In this document: positions 34,701-42,629 of the stretch, in pieces
Layout of the letters: every line of letters starts with the position of its first letter
Numbering within the stretch: position 1 is the first letter of the stretch
Assembly: GCF_965201005.1 (NCBI RefSeq)
Contig: NZ_OZ241747.1
Coordinates: 3,472,001-3,536,000 of the forward strand
Direction of reading: 5' to 3'
DNA length: 64,000 bases
Source: Mucilaginibacter_A sp965201005
Lineage (GTDB): Bacteria; Bacteroidota; Bacteroidia; Sphingobacteriales; Sphingobacteriaceae
The notes under the pieces: model-generated
Databases searched by the model: none
What the model was told of the DNA's origin: nothing
Seen by the model: the letters and a program-made list of their open reading frames with translations, nothing else
Program-made: the position numbers and the translations under genes

Positions 34701-35849
34701 AAAACCCGCAGGCAATGCAGAAAACCCGGCACCGCCGCGAACAAGCGTTTTGTTATAAGGATTGTATTCGCCCAAATCCAGCAAAGCCAAAACATCTCTG
34801 GAATCTTTGGTGGTGTTGCTTCGATTCGTTACCCAAACTTCAATTTTAGTTATGGTGACATTGGAACTGATGATCGGGATGTTGGCCAGTGCCTTATTGT
34901 AATTATTCCGGAAATACTGCGATAAAAAGTAGTGCCGGTTGGCTTCATAATCTGATGGCGACAAGCTAAAGTTGCCCTGCTGCGAACCGTTTGAAATGGT
35001 AATTTGCCTGCTTTGCGACCGCTGCTGTGAGAAAATACTCGTAACGTTCAACTTGCCAAATTGTAGCTTTGTTTTCACCCCAAACAAAGCCTGGCTCCCG
35101 CTGATGAGCGAAGTTGGCAGCGGCAAACTAACCGTACCGGCTTCTATTTTCTGAATAATTTCATCCGGTTTGCCTGTGTAATCCAGCTTTAACTGGTTTT
35201 CAAACTGAAACTGTGCTTCGGTATTATAATTGGTAGAAATCTTCAGTTTATCACCGATCGAACCGGTTACGTTCATCTGGATCCGCTGATCAAAATTAAA
35301 ATTTCCCTGGTTGCGTTGCCGCGTATTAAAAAGCGGGTTTTCGTTTTTGTTAAGTTGACCGGCAAAAATCACTTCTGCAGATCCCTGCGGATGAATATCA
35401 ATTACTTCGCTGCCAAAAATTTTTTCAAACGTCTGGCTCCTGACTTTAATCTGCGGGATAAAACCCTGTTGCTGCGAATCATTGGCGTATTTGTCCGACA
35501 ACTTCTTCCAGTTTTCTTTGATGTCGCTGGTTTGCTTTAAACGCAAATACTCGCTGTAAGTAAGGTAACGCTGCGGGCGATAAAGGAAATTACCAACCCG
35601 TTCTGATAAAATATACCGATTAGTTGACGGATCATATTCTACCGTCCGCACCAGGTTTGGCGGATCAGGTAATAACGCACCGCGCCGCAGCTGGCTGGTT
35701 CGGCTTTGCCGGGCAACGTCTGGTGCTTGTACTTTAACAGTTGTATCAACTTTGCCTAATCCGGTTGCTGTTTGTGCAAAAACTATATTATTACAGCTAA
35801 AAGCTATAATAAAACACAACCCGCACAGCATCTTTCTAATAAAGTTCAC
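28794..35849 (-). CDS. sprA: SprA, type IX secretion system outer-membrane translocon
   Basis: A giant protein of about 2350 residues, as expected for SprA, the ~36-strand barrel through which T9SS cargo crosses the outer membrane. Family blocks seen: LLPDPPNLVRTVEYDPSTNR, YLTYSEYLRLKQ, EVIDIHPQGSAEVIFAGQ, and the mid-protein FDWTNMSVRYSTQFNW and GFGYHTTNFRFPFG segments. I prefer GTG 35849, which keeps an Arg-Lys n-region before the hydrophobic signal (MLCGLCFIIAFSC...); ATG 35831 and TTG 35861 are alternatives. No other T9SS gene is in the window, apart from a possible RemB-like barrel at 55532. It lies 25 bases after ruvA on the same strand. An A unit at 32606-32621 is read as YASFIRQ. Confidence 0.96.
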   Translation of the reverse strand: MNFIRKMLCGLCFIIAFSCNNIVFAQTATGLGKVDTTVKVQAPDVARQSRTSQLRRGALLPDPPNLVRTVEYDPSTNRYILSERVGNFLYRPQRYLTYSEYLRLKQTSDIKENWKKLSDKYANDSQQQGFIPQIKVRSQTFEKIFGSEVIDIHPQGSAEVIFAGQLNKNENPLFNTRQRNQGNFNFDQRIQMNVTGSIGDKLKISTNYNTEAQFQFENQLKLDYTGKPDEIIQKIEAGTVSLPLPTSLISGSQALFGVKTKLQFGKLNVTSIFSQQRSQSRQITISNGSQQGNFSLSPSDYEANRHYFLSQYFRNNYNKALANIPIISSNVTITKIEVWVTNRSNTTKDSRDVLALLDLGEYNPYNKTLVRGGAGFSALPAGFTGPGFPQQSNNLLQNLPANARLTNSNDIANYFQSTGRTDNYSKLTYARKLTATEFTLHPQLGYISLNYPLNNDEVLSVAYRYTYNGTEYQVGELSTDIPVDAATPKVLYTKLLKNELLKTSLPTWDLMMKNIYTLGAYQISPNDFRLTITHLDDKSNIEKPIMGEGQNTAGKLWLQLTGLDNLNPQGAKQPDGYFDFLEGITIDSQNGRITFPVVEPFGADLAKQFIPGTEQDLINRYVYQPLYDSTKTIAQQFFPQLNRYVIRGTYSSQSGSEFQLNAINIPQGSVVVTAGTLRLTEGSDYTVDYNIGRIRIINQALLTSGQPINIKLESNELYGIQQKSLYGSRFDYKYNNKLNLGATVMHLTEQPITQKVSIGDESISNTIYGFDGTYSSQSRLLTRLVDKLPFISTKVPSSVNFSGEFAQLLPGHPAALNFAGTKDGTAYLDDFENSSSLIDIKSAVNWQISGTPQLFPESQLDNDLSYGYNRARLAFYNIDPIFYNRSSSLAPALADSRNELSNQYVREVLEQEVFPYKQSITGQPLSLPTLDLAFYPKVRGPYNFTTTGINQDGSLQNPQSRWGGIFRRMDSNDFESLNVQYIEFWMLDPFIYKPNSAGGDLYFNLGSLSEDILKDGRKSLENGLPADGDVSKVDSTVWGRVPKLQPVVQSFDNDQTARALQDVGLDGLANVDERQKYASFIRQIRSTLSTTATNQLVSDPSSDDYLYFRGPAYDEGNAGILKRYSQYNGTEGNSKTTEQSRAQLGLDNSASTSLPDGEDINRDNNMSQADEYFQYKVSIRPQNLVVGQNFISDKVTSTVKLANGTTQTVNWYQFRVPIRNYQSKVGNIQDFKAIRFIRMFMTNFADTSVLRFARLQLIRGEWRAFNTENSTANVIADPAIINPTLDNSTIDVSTVNIEENGNRVPIPYVVPPGITRQRDFNNYTTNTQLNEQALQVRVANVRDGYSKATFKTFYNDLRQYKELEMFVHAEGTQLQNGDVSAFIRLGVDYIDNYYEYELPLQVTTPGTRDADGIWPAANRMALQLSILTRAKTARNNALLNGTPWPLNVPYTFTDGANRVTIKGQPDLSRLRTIMLGVRNPYKGNSPAGKDDGLDKSAIVWFNELRLTGFNEQGGWAAIGRFNAKLADLGDVSVSGSKSTIGFGTLDSRINDRSLSDRQSVDMSANMELGRFFPTKSGVKIPVYVNYSNQIITPKYDPANPDIELKQELAQVSKAKKDSIINVSEDYTVRKSINLTNVRKVKTDPKAKNHLWDVENLSATYAYTEYDHHDFITENAFQKTYVAGLNYIYNNQPKFYSPFQKVFKSNMLKLFQDINFSLLPSRLNFNISLNRFYSENTLRNNDPENFIAIPTTFSKNFQINRVYGIGWNLTKSLQMDFDATNLGVIDEPAGRINGLKQDTLWNNLKKLGRTVNYTHTINFNYTTPINKIPGFDWTNMSVRYSTQFNWNSQALFSLQNPNLNVGNTIQNSRTIQLTPVLNFTGLYNKFSFLRKANETEKGGIANLFLHVLTSVKNVSGTYTRTEGTFLPGYLPKTKFFGEDLNYNAPGIGFLLGSQADIRSRAISNGWITTDSLQNQLFTKTLLEDMHLRGVLEPIPDLRIELSAFRTRNLNYQTNFKYSAQTGDIENLSPITTGDYSISYFTLPTAFSKSSGINNTSSVFEKFLSNRNVISQRLGLSNPNSTRTVTNGFADGYGANAQDVLVPAFLAAYSGKDASNISTGSFPKIPIPNWDIRYNGLSRIPFLAEYFDSFDLSHGYRSAYSVNGFNTLLRYSETNGAVNVRDANNDFLPLYQYAQITIFEQFVPLLGLDARFKNSVTTHFEYRKSRALSLSLLNSQLTQQNESNIVFGFGYHTTNFRFPFGLFNNLILKNDMTFKFDFALTDNKTVVYRPDVQEADISSGAKNITVRPSINYVINQRFNLQLFYDSNITKPYTSQSFNTAFTNFGVNLKLLFQ

Positions 35850-35874
35850 CTGTAAAAGCAAAAAAATATGGTAA

Positions 35875-36462
35875 CTATAAATTTTTCAAAGCTATTTTAA
35901 TTAGTTTCTCAACGGTTAAATTTTCCTCATCTTTTTTCACAATCTGATCGATCACTTTTTCTGCAGCAATTTTTGCAAAACCGAGCATCACCAGGGCAGA
36001 TAAAGCTTCTTCTTTAACCGTATGGTTTACCGGAACTGAGATCAAAGAATCCGGTCCTTCTTTCTTCAGTTTATCCTGCAACTCCAAAACTATCCTTTGC
36101 GCAGATTTTGGCCCGATTCCCTTAATCCGCTGTATCAAAGGCACATCACCCTTAATAATAGCCTGCTGTATTTCTGCGGGAGTGATGGATGAGAGCATCA
36201 TCCGGCCGGTATTTGCGCCAATCCCTGATACAGAAATCAGGTGTAAAAACAGCCTCCGCTCCCCTTCCTCTGCAAAACCATAAAGTGTGTGTGCGTCTTC
36301 TTTTACGTGAAGCCAGGTAAAGAGTTTACAATTATTTTCGTTTACCGAAAGTTGGGAAAAAGTATGAAGCGAAATGTTGATGTGATAACCCACACCACCG
36401 GCATCAATAACCACATAAGCCGGGCATTTAAAAGCCAGTTTTCCGCTGATATAATCGTACAT
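35875..36462 (-). CDS. ruvA: Holliday junction branch migration protein RuvA
   Basis: A 195-residue RuvA that binds four-way junctions as a tetramer and loads RuvB. The N-terminal OB domain starts MYDYISGKLAFKCPAYVVID; the two helix-hairpin-helix motifs are ISVSGIGANTGRMML and IKGIGPKSAQRIVLEL; and domain III (~150-195) ends EKLIKIALKNL. It lies just upstream of sprA and downstream of maeB on the same strand; in several Bacteroidota these three are neighbours. Confidence 0.97.
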   Translation of the reverse strand: MYDYISGKLAFKCPAYVVIDAGGVGYHINISLHTFSQLSVNENNCKLFTWLHVKEDAHTLYGFAEEGERRLFLHLISVSGIGANTGRMMLSSITPAEIQQAIIKGDVPLIQRIKGIGPKSAQRIVLELQDKLKKEGPDSLISVPVNHTVKEEALSALVMLGFAKIAAEKVIDQIVKKDEENLTVEKLIKIALKNL

Positions 36463-36507
36463 GTTTGCTCGATATTTTTGTTTTATGTTGAAGGGCTTTT
36501 TTTGACC

Positions 36508-36618
36508 GATGCTTCTTTTATCAACCTAAATTTAACATCCGCAATGAAGCAGTATATCCTGATTTTAGGCTGATAAAAACAGCATCAACATTTCAGGCCA
36601 ATGCTGTTTTTACCCCTG
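36508..36618. repeat. Three motif units between maeB and ruvA: A/B inverted pair plus extra B
   Basis: The A unit 36508-36533 (GATGCTTCTTTTATCAACC...) is the inverted partner of the B unit 36562-36590 (TTTTAGGCTGATAAAAACAG...), with a ~28-base loop. A further B unit (AATGCTGTTTTTACCCCTG) lies at 36600-36618, just before the end of maeB. The pair probably forms the maeB terminator on the minus strand. Confidence 0.75.
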
Positions 36619-36623
36619 TTTTT

Positions 36624-38906
36624 TTAGTGCTGGTTTTCTTGCGCGTCCACAACGGCAATGGTTATCACGTTTACAATCTCGCGCACAGAACTGCCCAGTT
36701 GCAACACGTGCACCGGTTTGTTCATGCCTAAAAGTATCGGGCCAACGGCTTCTGCCCCTCCGATTTCCTGTAGTAGTTTGTAGGCAATATTGCCCGATTC
36801 CAGGTTAGGGAAAATCAGCGTATTTGCCGCTGCACCGTTTAAATTAGAAAACTCATAATTGTCTTTCAGCAGTGTTGAGTTCATGGCAAAGTTTGCCTGC
36901 ATCTCTCCATCCACAATCATTTCCGGATATTGCTCATGCAGCAGCCGCACGGTTTCGCGGGTTTTCTCCGGCACCAGGCCATCATTCGACCCAAAATTAG
37001 AATATGAAAGCACGGCCACACGCGGTTTGATGTTGAACCGGCTGACCGCCTGCTCGATCAAAACCGTAATATCTACCATTTGCTGCGCCGTTGGGTTGAC
37101 ATTTATGGTGGTATCGCCAAAAAAAACGGGGCCGCTTTTTGTAATCATCATGTACATACCCGCAACTAAATTTACGCCGGATTTTGTACCGATTACCTGC
37201 AAAGCGGGCTTTACCGTTGCGGCATAATTTCTGGTGAGGCCGGAAATCAATGCGTCCGCATCGCCAAACTGAACCATAGTTGCGCCATAATAATTTCGGT
37301 CTCGCATCAATTTTTGGGCATCAAAAAAAGTAATGCCCCGGCGCTGTCGTTTTTGAAAAAGGAAATCCGCATATTTTGCCGAGTTTTCTGTCCCGGTCAA
37401 CGGATCGATAATTTCTACGCCATCCATTTGCAGGTCGTTCGCCTGCATAATCTCCTGGATTTTTTCTTTGTTGCCGAGTAAAATCGGCACGGCAATTCCT
37501 TCATCTCTTACAATTTGTGCCGATTTCAGGATTTTATAATTATCGGCTTCTGCAAAAACCACGCGCTTCGGCCCTGATTTTGCCTTGCCGGAAAGTGCCC
37601 GCATCAGCTTGTCTTCCTTGCCCAACCGGCTGATTAGTTCTTCGTGGTAGGCATCCCAATCGGTAATGTGTTTACCGGCAATCCCTGATTCCATGGCCGC
37701 TTTGGCCACAGCTGTAGAAACGGTAGTAATCAATCTGGAATCAACCGGTTTTGGGATGATGTAATCTTTGCCAAACTTTAAATTCCGGGCGTTATAAGCC
37801 AGGTTTACTTCTTCAGGAACCGGCATTTTAGCCAATTCTGCAATGGCTTTTACCGCTGCCAGTTTCATGGCTTCGTTGATGCCCGTTGCCCGGACATCCA
37901 ACGCACCCCGAAAAATATACGGGAAACCCAGCACGTTATTAACTTGATTTGGGTAATCCGACCGGCCGGTTGCCATTATTAAATCATCGCGTGTTTGGGT
38001 TGCCAGATCGTAGGAAATTTCCGGTTCCGGATTGGCCATGGCAAACACAACCGGGTTTGGTGCCATTGTAAGCAGCATTTCCGGTGTAACCACGTTTCCT
38101 GCGGACAATCCCACAAAAACATCGGCCCCTTTCATCGCATCACTTAGTGTTTTTACATCGGTTCGATCGGTAAAAAACTCCCTGCGGATGTCATCCAGGT
38201 CCGTTCTGCCATGGTGCAGCAAACCGTCTTTATCAAACATAATCAGGTTTTCCTTTTTTACCCCGATTGCCAGATACAGTTTTGAACAGGAAACTGCCGC
38301 CGCACCTGCTCCGTTTACCACTACTTTTATGGTATCTAATTTTTTATGCTGAATTTCGACGGCATTCATCAATGCCGCGCCGGAAATAATGGCCGTTCCG
38401 TGCTGGTCATCGTGCATTACCGGGATTTTCATTTCGGCCTTCAACCGGCGTTCTATCTCAAAACACAACGGTGCCGCAATATCTTCCAGGTTGATACCGC
38501 CAAAAGTTGGCTCTAAAGCTTTTACAATCTGCACAAACTGATCTACATTTTTAGTATCGAGCTCCAGATCAAAAACATCAATATCAGCAAAAATTTTAAA
38601 TAATAAACCTTTGCCTTCCATTACCGGTTTGCCGGCTGCAGGGCCAATATCGCCCAATCCCAAAACCGCTGTACCGTTACTGATGACAGCTACCAAATTG
38701 CCTTTTGCTGTATATTTATAAACATCTTCCGGGTTTTCGGCAATGCGTAAACAAGGTTCGGCCACGCCCGGCGAATAGGCCAGCGATAAATCACGCTGGG
38801 TTTGCGTAGGCTTGGTTGGCACAACTTCAATTTTGCCCGGCCGACCGGACGAGTGGTAGTCCAGCGCATCCTGTTTACGGTTATTTATCTTGTTACTTTT
38901 GCTCAT
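36624..38906 (-). CDS. maeB: NADP-dependent malic enzyme with C-terminal phosphotransacetylase-like domain
   Basis: A 760-residue MaeB that decarboxylates malate to pyruvate with reduction of NADP. Residues 1-~430 are the malic enzyme part (LAYSPGVAEPCL, LGDIGPAAGKPVMEGKGLLF, MHDDQHGTAIISGAALMNA, and the nucleotide site NGAGAAAVSCSKLYL). Residues ~440-760 are the phosphate acetyltransferase-like domain (GPKRVVFAEADNYKILKSAQ, VLSYSNFGSNDG, QANFAMNS), which is regulatory rather than catalytic in E. coli MaeB. Full-length hybrids are normal. It supplies NADPH, which suits the lipid genes elsewhere in the window. Confidence 0.96.
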   Translation of the reverse strand: MSKSNKINNRKQDALDYHSSGRPGKIEVVPTKPTQTQRDLSLAYSPGVAEPCLRIAENPEDVYKYTAKGNLVAVISNGTAVLGLGDIGPAAGKPVMEGKGLLFKIFADIDVFDLELDTKNVDQFVQIVKALEPTFGGINLEDIAAPLCFEIERRLKAEMKIPVMHDDQHGTAIISGAALMNAVEIQHKKLDTIKVVVNGAGAAAVSCSKLYLAIGVKKENLIMFDKDGLLHHGRTDLDDIRREFFTDRTDVKTLSDAMKGADVFVGLSAGNVVTPEMLLTMAPNPVVFAMANPEPEISYDLATQTRDDLIMATGRSDYPNQVNNVLGFPYIFRGALDVRATGINEAMKLAAVKAIAELAKMPVPEEVNLAYNARNLKFGKDYIIPKPVDSRLITTVSTAVAKAAMESGIAGKHITDWDAYHEELISRLGKEDKLMRALSGKAKSGPKRVVFAEADNYKILKSAQIVRDEGIAVPILLGNKEKIQEIMQANDLQMDGVEIIDPLTGTENSAKYADFLFQKRQRRGITFFDAQKLMRDRNYYGATMVQFGDADALISGLTRNYAATVKPALQVIGTKSGVNLVAGMYMMITKSGPVFFGDTTINVNPTAQQMVDITVLIEQAVSRFNIKPRVAVLSYSNFGSNDGLVPEKTRETVRLLHEQYPEMIVDGEMQANFAMNSTLLKDNYEFSNLNGAAANTLIFPNLESGNIAYKLLQEIGGAEAVGPILLGMNKPVHVLQLGSSVREIVNVITIAVVDAQENQH

Positions 38907-38942
38907 CAGGTTTATTTTTTATCAGTTTTCAAAACTAAAAAA

Positions 38943-38967
38943 GTCCCGGTAAAAGAAGTACCGGGAC
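38943..38967 (-). terminator. Intrinsic terminator after the LysM transglycosylase gene
   Basis: On the minus strand, stem GTCCCGGTA (38959-38967) pairs with TACCGGGAC (38943-38951), and a T tract follows. The loop with its flanks reads TACTTCTTTTAC, the core of motif A. It lies 33 bases after the transglycosylase stop (39000). Confidence 0.9.
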
Positions 38968-38999
38968 CATGTTCATGCTGCAAATTTCGATTTTAATAA

Positions 39000-40418
39000 T
39001 TATCCGCGATTAATTTTCAAAGTCATGCCAACATGCAATTGGTTGCTCCGCAATGTGTTCAAATTTCTGATACTTTCCGCCGTTGCACCTTCATATTTAT
39101 CTGCAATCCGGTTCAGCGTATCACCTTTTCTAACTTTGTAAGTATAATAACTTTTAAGCGATTTTTTTTCGGGAGAAGCATTTTCTGCCGATGCTTCTTT
39201 TACCCATAGTTTTTGGCCGGGAACAACTGATTTAGAATGCAGATGGTTCCAAACTTTCAAATCCTGCACTTCTACCCCAAAACGATCAGCAATTTCGGAT
39301 AAGTTTTCTCCACGCCGCACGCGATGGTAACGGGTTTCAAGTTCTGTCCCCGGTTCTTTGGCAGCAGCAAAATTTGGTGCTGCTTCCGCACCCACATCAT
39401 TTAAAGCTGCATAAACTTTATCAAAATCAGCATAAACCGTTTTCGGTATTAGCAGTCGCTTTGGTTTATCGGGCGTACCGTTTACAATGTGTTTTTTAAA
39501 AGAAGGGTTAAGGATAGCCATTTCCGCAGGCTCAACTTCCAGTGCAGCCGAAAGGTTTTTCAGGGAAACAAACTTGTTCACCATCACCGTATCGTTTTTG
39601 ATAGAGAAGTTGCATTCCTCAGGCACAATTTGATGCTTCTTGTAATACGTCATTACATAAGCGATGGCGATGTATGCCGGCACATAACCACGGGTTTCGG
39701 CAGGCAGATAATTACGGATAGACCAAAAATCATTTCCGCCCGATCTTTGCATAGCTTTGATTACGTTGCCTTTTCCGCAATTATAGGAAGCAATGGCCAG
39801 CAGCCAATCGCCAAAATCATGATAAGCATCTTTTAAATAACGCGCCGTGGCATAACTGGCCTGAACAGGATCTTTGCGCTCATCTACATAATTATCCATT
39901 TTTAAACCGTACAACCTTGCCGTGGCAAACATAAACTGCCATGGGCCGGTTGCGCCAACCCTGGAAACAGCATTTGGGTTTAAGGCCGATTCTACAACAG
40001 ATAAATATTTAATTTCCTCCGGGATGCCGGCCTCGCGGAAAGCTTTTTCATAAATCGGGAAGTAATATTTAGCCAGTCCGATAATTTTAGACATGGCATC
40101 TTTGCGCCGTGGAGCCGTATAAATATCAATGTAACTTTGTACGTACTCGTTATAATCAAGCGGAATTTGTTTTTGAATGGAATCCAAGCGGTGTTTATAC
40201 ACCATATTCTGGTAAGAATTCAATAAAAATTCATCAACAATCGGCACAGGAACCAATGTATCTGCCCGCAGTACGTACGGAACGTTTTTTACTGTTTTTA
40301 CCTGGGAAAGATTAACAACCTGTTTGGCTTTCAGGCCAGTTGTATCGGTTTTGGTAGATTGTGCATTTGTATAGTTTGCAAAAACCGATAAGATAAGGAG
40401 CGTAAAATATTTTTTCAT
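39000..40418 (-). CDS. Membrane-bound lytic transglycosylase (MltD-like) with two LysM domains
   Basis: A 472-residue envelope protein with a signal peptide (MKKYFTLLILSVFANYTNAQ). The SLT/goose-lysozyme-like domain (~90-270) contains the catalytic glutamate in YLSVVESALNPNAVS, then GATGPWQFM and LLAIASYNCGKGNV. Two LysM peptidoglycan-binding domains are near the end (YHRVRRGENLSEIADRFGVE and YTYKVRKGDTLNRIADKYEG). It cleaves glycan strands with formation of 1,6-anhydro ends. It follows gatA by 31 bases on the minus strand. Motif units lie inside at 39189-39204 (WVKEAS) and 40289-40304. Confidence 0.93.
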   Translation of the reverse strand: MKKYFTLLILSVFANYTNAQSTKTDTTGLKAKQVVNLSQVKTVKNVPYVLRADTLVPVPIVDEFLLNSYQNMVYKHRLDSIQKQIPLDYNEYVQSYIDIYTAPRRKDAMSKIIGLAKYYFPIYEKAFREAGIPEEIKYLSVVESALNPNAVSRVGATGPWQFMFATARLYGLKMDNYVDERKDPVQASYATARYLKDAYHDFGDWLLAIASYNCGKGNVIKAMQRSGGNDFWSIRNYLPAETRGYVPAYIAIAYVMTYYKKHQIVPEECNFSIKNDTVMVNKFVSLKNLSAALEVEPAEMAILNPSFKKHIVNGTPDKPKRLLIPKTVYADFDKVYAALNDVGAEAAPNFAAAKEPGTELETRYHRVRRGENLSEIADRFGVEVQDLKVWNHLHSKSVVPGQKLWVKEASAENASPEKKSLKSYYTYKVRKGDTLNRIADKYEGATAESIRNLNTLRSNQLHVGMTLKINRG

Positions 40419-40449
40419 TTTTTAATTTATACCTGCTTTACATTTGATT

Positions 40450-41874
40450 TTAAGCAAGTTTTAGAAAATATTCTGAAAAATTTAATAAATCAGCTTCGGC
40501 AAACGCCGGAGCCAATAGTTGCAACCCTAACGGCAAACCTTTTTTATTGTTGCCCATAGGCAAAGAAATTGCCGGTACACCAGCCAGTGCGGCCGGCACT
40601 GTAAAAATATCTTCCAGGTACATTACAATAGGATCTTTTACAATTTCGCCAATATTAAATGCAGCAGTTGGCGTGGTTGGCATCAATATAAAATCATGTT
40701 TACTCAGGATGTCATCTATTTTTTCTTTGATTAAACGCCTCACTTTCTGTGCTTTGGCATAGTAAGCATCATAATAACCGGAACTTAGCACAAACGTGCC
40801 CAGCAAAATGCGGCGGCGTACTTCTTCCCCAAAACCTTCTGTGCGGCTTTTGGTGTAAGTGGTTTCTGCATTGGTGGCATCTGGGCTGCGGTAGCCAAAA
40901 TGCACGCCATCAAAACGGGAAAGGTTGGAGGAGGCTTCGGCCATGGTCAGCACGTAATAAGTTGGCACCACATAATTCAGGTATTCAAAAGAAACCGGTT
41001 TTACCGAATGCCCGGCTGCCTGTAAAACCTGAATTTTATTTTGCATCAAATCTTTGATTTCCTGCTCCACGCCTTCGCTTTCCAGGATTTCCTTAATGTA
41101 AGCAATGCTTCTTTTATCGGTATTTTTTGGGATTGAGGTGTATTGAGGAACAGGGTTTTGTGCCGAAGTGCTGTCATAATCATCACTTCCGGCCATAATT
41201 TCCATCAGCAAAGCAGCGTCTTCTACCGAACGTGTAATTGGCCCGACTTGATCAAATGAAGAAGCATAAGCAATTATACCATGCCGCGAAACCCGCCCAT
41301 AAGTAGGTTTTAAACCGATCACACCGCAAAATGAAGCCGGCTGACGAACAGAACCACCTGTATCTGTACCTAAAGCGGCCAAACACATATCTGCCTGAAC
41401 AGCCACTGCTGAACCGCCTGAAGAACCGCCCGGAACTTTTGTTATATCCCAAAAATTTTTGACCGGTCCGAAAAAAGAAGTTTCGTTGGAGCCGCCCATT
41501 GCAAATTCATCGCAATTGCAGCGGCCAATAATAATGGCATCTTCAGCCAGCAAACGTTCAATTACCGTTGCAGAAAAAACGGAAACAAAGCCATCCAGAA
41601 TTTTGGATGATGCCGTAACCTGATGCCCTTTATAACATATATTATCTTTAATGGCAATGACCATACCAGCCAGTCGCCCAAAGTTTCCTGATGCCAATTT
41701 TTGGTCGATAAAAGAAGCATTTGTCAAAGCTTCTTCACCAAAAACTTCGTTAAATGCATTAAGGTTTTGATGCTGATTTATCCGGCTTAAATAATACTGA
41801 ACCAAACCAACCACCGAAACAGCATGGATTTTTAAATCATGCTGAACTTCTTTTAAAGAAGAATAAAATTTCAT
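40450..41874 (-). CDS. gatA: Asp-tRNA(Asn)/Glu-tRNA(Gln) amidotransferase subunit A
   Basis: A 474-residue amidase-signature protein that releases ammonia from glutamine for transamidation of misacylated tRNA. The Ser-cisSer-Lys triad is visible: Lys in MVIAIKDNICYKG, the cis-Ser region GTDTGGSVRQPASF, and the upstream GGSSGGSAVAV. DEFAMGGSNETSFFG is characteristic of GatA rather than other amidases. gatB and gatC are not adjacent. Two A units lie inside: 41104-41128, read as NTDKRSI, and 41705-41723, read as NASFID. Confidence 0.95.
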   Translation of the reverse strand: MKFYSSLKEVQHDLKIHAVSVVGLVQYYLSRINQHQNLNAFNEVFGEEALTNASFIDQKLASGNFGRLAGMVIAIKDNICYKGHQVTASSKILDGFVSVFSATVIERLLAEDAIIIGRCNCDEFAMGGSNETSFFGPVKNFWDITKVPGGSSGGSAVAVQADMCLAALGTDTGGSVRQPASFCGVIGLKPTYGRVSRHGIIAYASSFDQVGPITRSVEDAALLMEIMAGSDDYDSTSAQNPVPQYTSIPKNTDKRSIAYIKEILESEGVEQEIKDLMQNKIQVLQAAGHSVKPVSFEYLNYVVPTYYVLTMAEASSNLSRFDGVHFGYRSPDATNAETTYTKSRTEGFGEEVRRRILLGTFVLSSGYYDAYYAKAQKVRRLIKEKIDDILSKHDFILMPTTPTAAFNIGEIVKDPIVMYLEDIFTVPAALAGVPAISLPMGNNKKGLPLGLQLLAPAFAEADLLNFSEYFLKLA

Positions 41875-41892
41875 AAGGCCGCAATATAAAAA

Positions 41893-41931
41893 AACTTACT
41901 GTAATAGATCAGATCATCTTAACAGTAAGTT
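41893..41931 (-). terminator. Intrinsic terminator after the tatA genes
   Basis: Stem AACTTACTGT/ACAGTAAGTT (41893-41902 with 41922-41931), with a run of Ts after it on the minus strand. It ends the transcript that comes from the flippase/dut/TPR side and separates it from gatA. Confidence 0.85.
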
Positions 41932-41974
41932 AATTTACAAAGCATTAAGCCTCCATAATCCTTTTCCAGATTAT

Positions 41975-42202
41975 TTACAAAGTGGTTTTTTCGTCCCGGT
42001 GATCAACAACTGTTGTGTTTGTTGGTGTGCCGGTTGTAGTTGTACGGTTTGAAACTGTTGGGTCAGGCTCGTTAGACGCATCTTTAAATTCTTTTACGCC
42101 TTTGCCCAAGCCTTTCATCAGTTCCGGGATTTTCTTTCCGCCAAACAACAATAAAACTACTGCTAATATTAAAATGATTTCTGGTGCACCTAATCCGCCC
42201 AT
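41975..42202 (-). CDS. tatA: Twin-arginine translocase subunit TatA (first of two)
   Basis: A 75-residue TatA/E protein: short periplasmic start, one transmembrane helix (PEIILILAVVLLLFGGKKIP), the FGGKKIPEL hinge, an amphipathic helix (MKGLGKGVKEFKDAS) and a short Thr-rich polar tail. TatA oligomers form the pore with TatC, which is encoded 22 kb away. It is 29 bases after the second tatA copy. Confidence 0.93.
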   Translation of the reverse strand: MGGLGAPEIILILAVVLLLFGGKKIPELMKGLGKGVKEFKDASNEPDPTVSNRTTTTGTPTNTTVVDHRDEKTTL

Positions 42203-42231
42203 AATATTAAGATTTAATGTTTAAAATTTGA

Positions 42232-42573
42232 TTATTTAATTTCCGTTTGATGCGGATGGTTTTCTGTTAAATATGTGTTGTGGTCTGCCGGAATGATTTC
42301 AGGCTGATCCAGCGGAGCTACATTCGGAACGTCAGCAGCAGTGTTCTCTACCGGCTGATCATGGTTGATCTTCACTTCATCAAAACTATTGATCTGATTA
42401 TGAATCTCCCGCTTCACACCTTCCGAAGCATCTTTAAATTCGCGAATGCCCTTACCTAAGCCGCGTGCCAGTTCAGGTAATTTATTACCGCCAAAAAGCA
42501 ACAGCGCAACCCCCAAAATCAGTACCAATTCTGGTGTGCCTATATTTAAAAACAAATAAACTGGGTGTAACAT
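42232..42573 (-). CDS. Twin-arginine translocase TatA/B-like subunit (second of two)
   Basis: A 113-residue TatA/B-family protein with the same core as its neighbour (PELVLILGVALLLFGGNKLP, then LARGLGKGIREFKDAS) but a longer acidic tail (~60 residues). The longer tail may mean a TatB-like function, yet the FGGNKLPEL hinge is TatA-like; Bacteroidota commonly have only TatA-type copies. It follows the EnvC-like gene by 56 bases. Confidence 0.88.
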   Translation of the reverse strand: MLHPVYLFLNIGTPELVLILGVALLLFGGNKLPELARGLGKGIREFKDASEGVKREIHNQINSFDEVKINHDQPVENTAADVPNVAPLDQPEIIPADHNTYLTENHPHQTEIK

Positions 42574-42629
42574 AATTTTTATTCTTTAATGAACAAATAT
42601 AAACAATAATTAACAGAACAAACCCAGGC

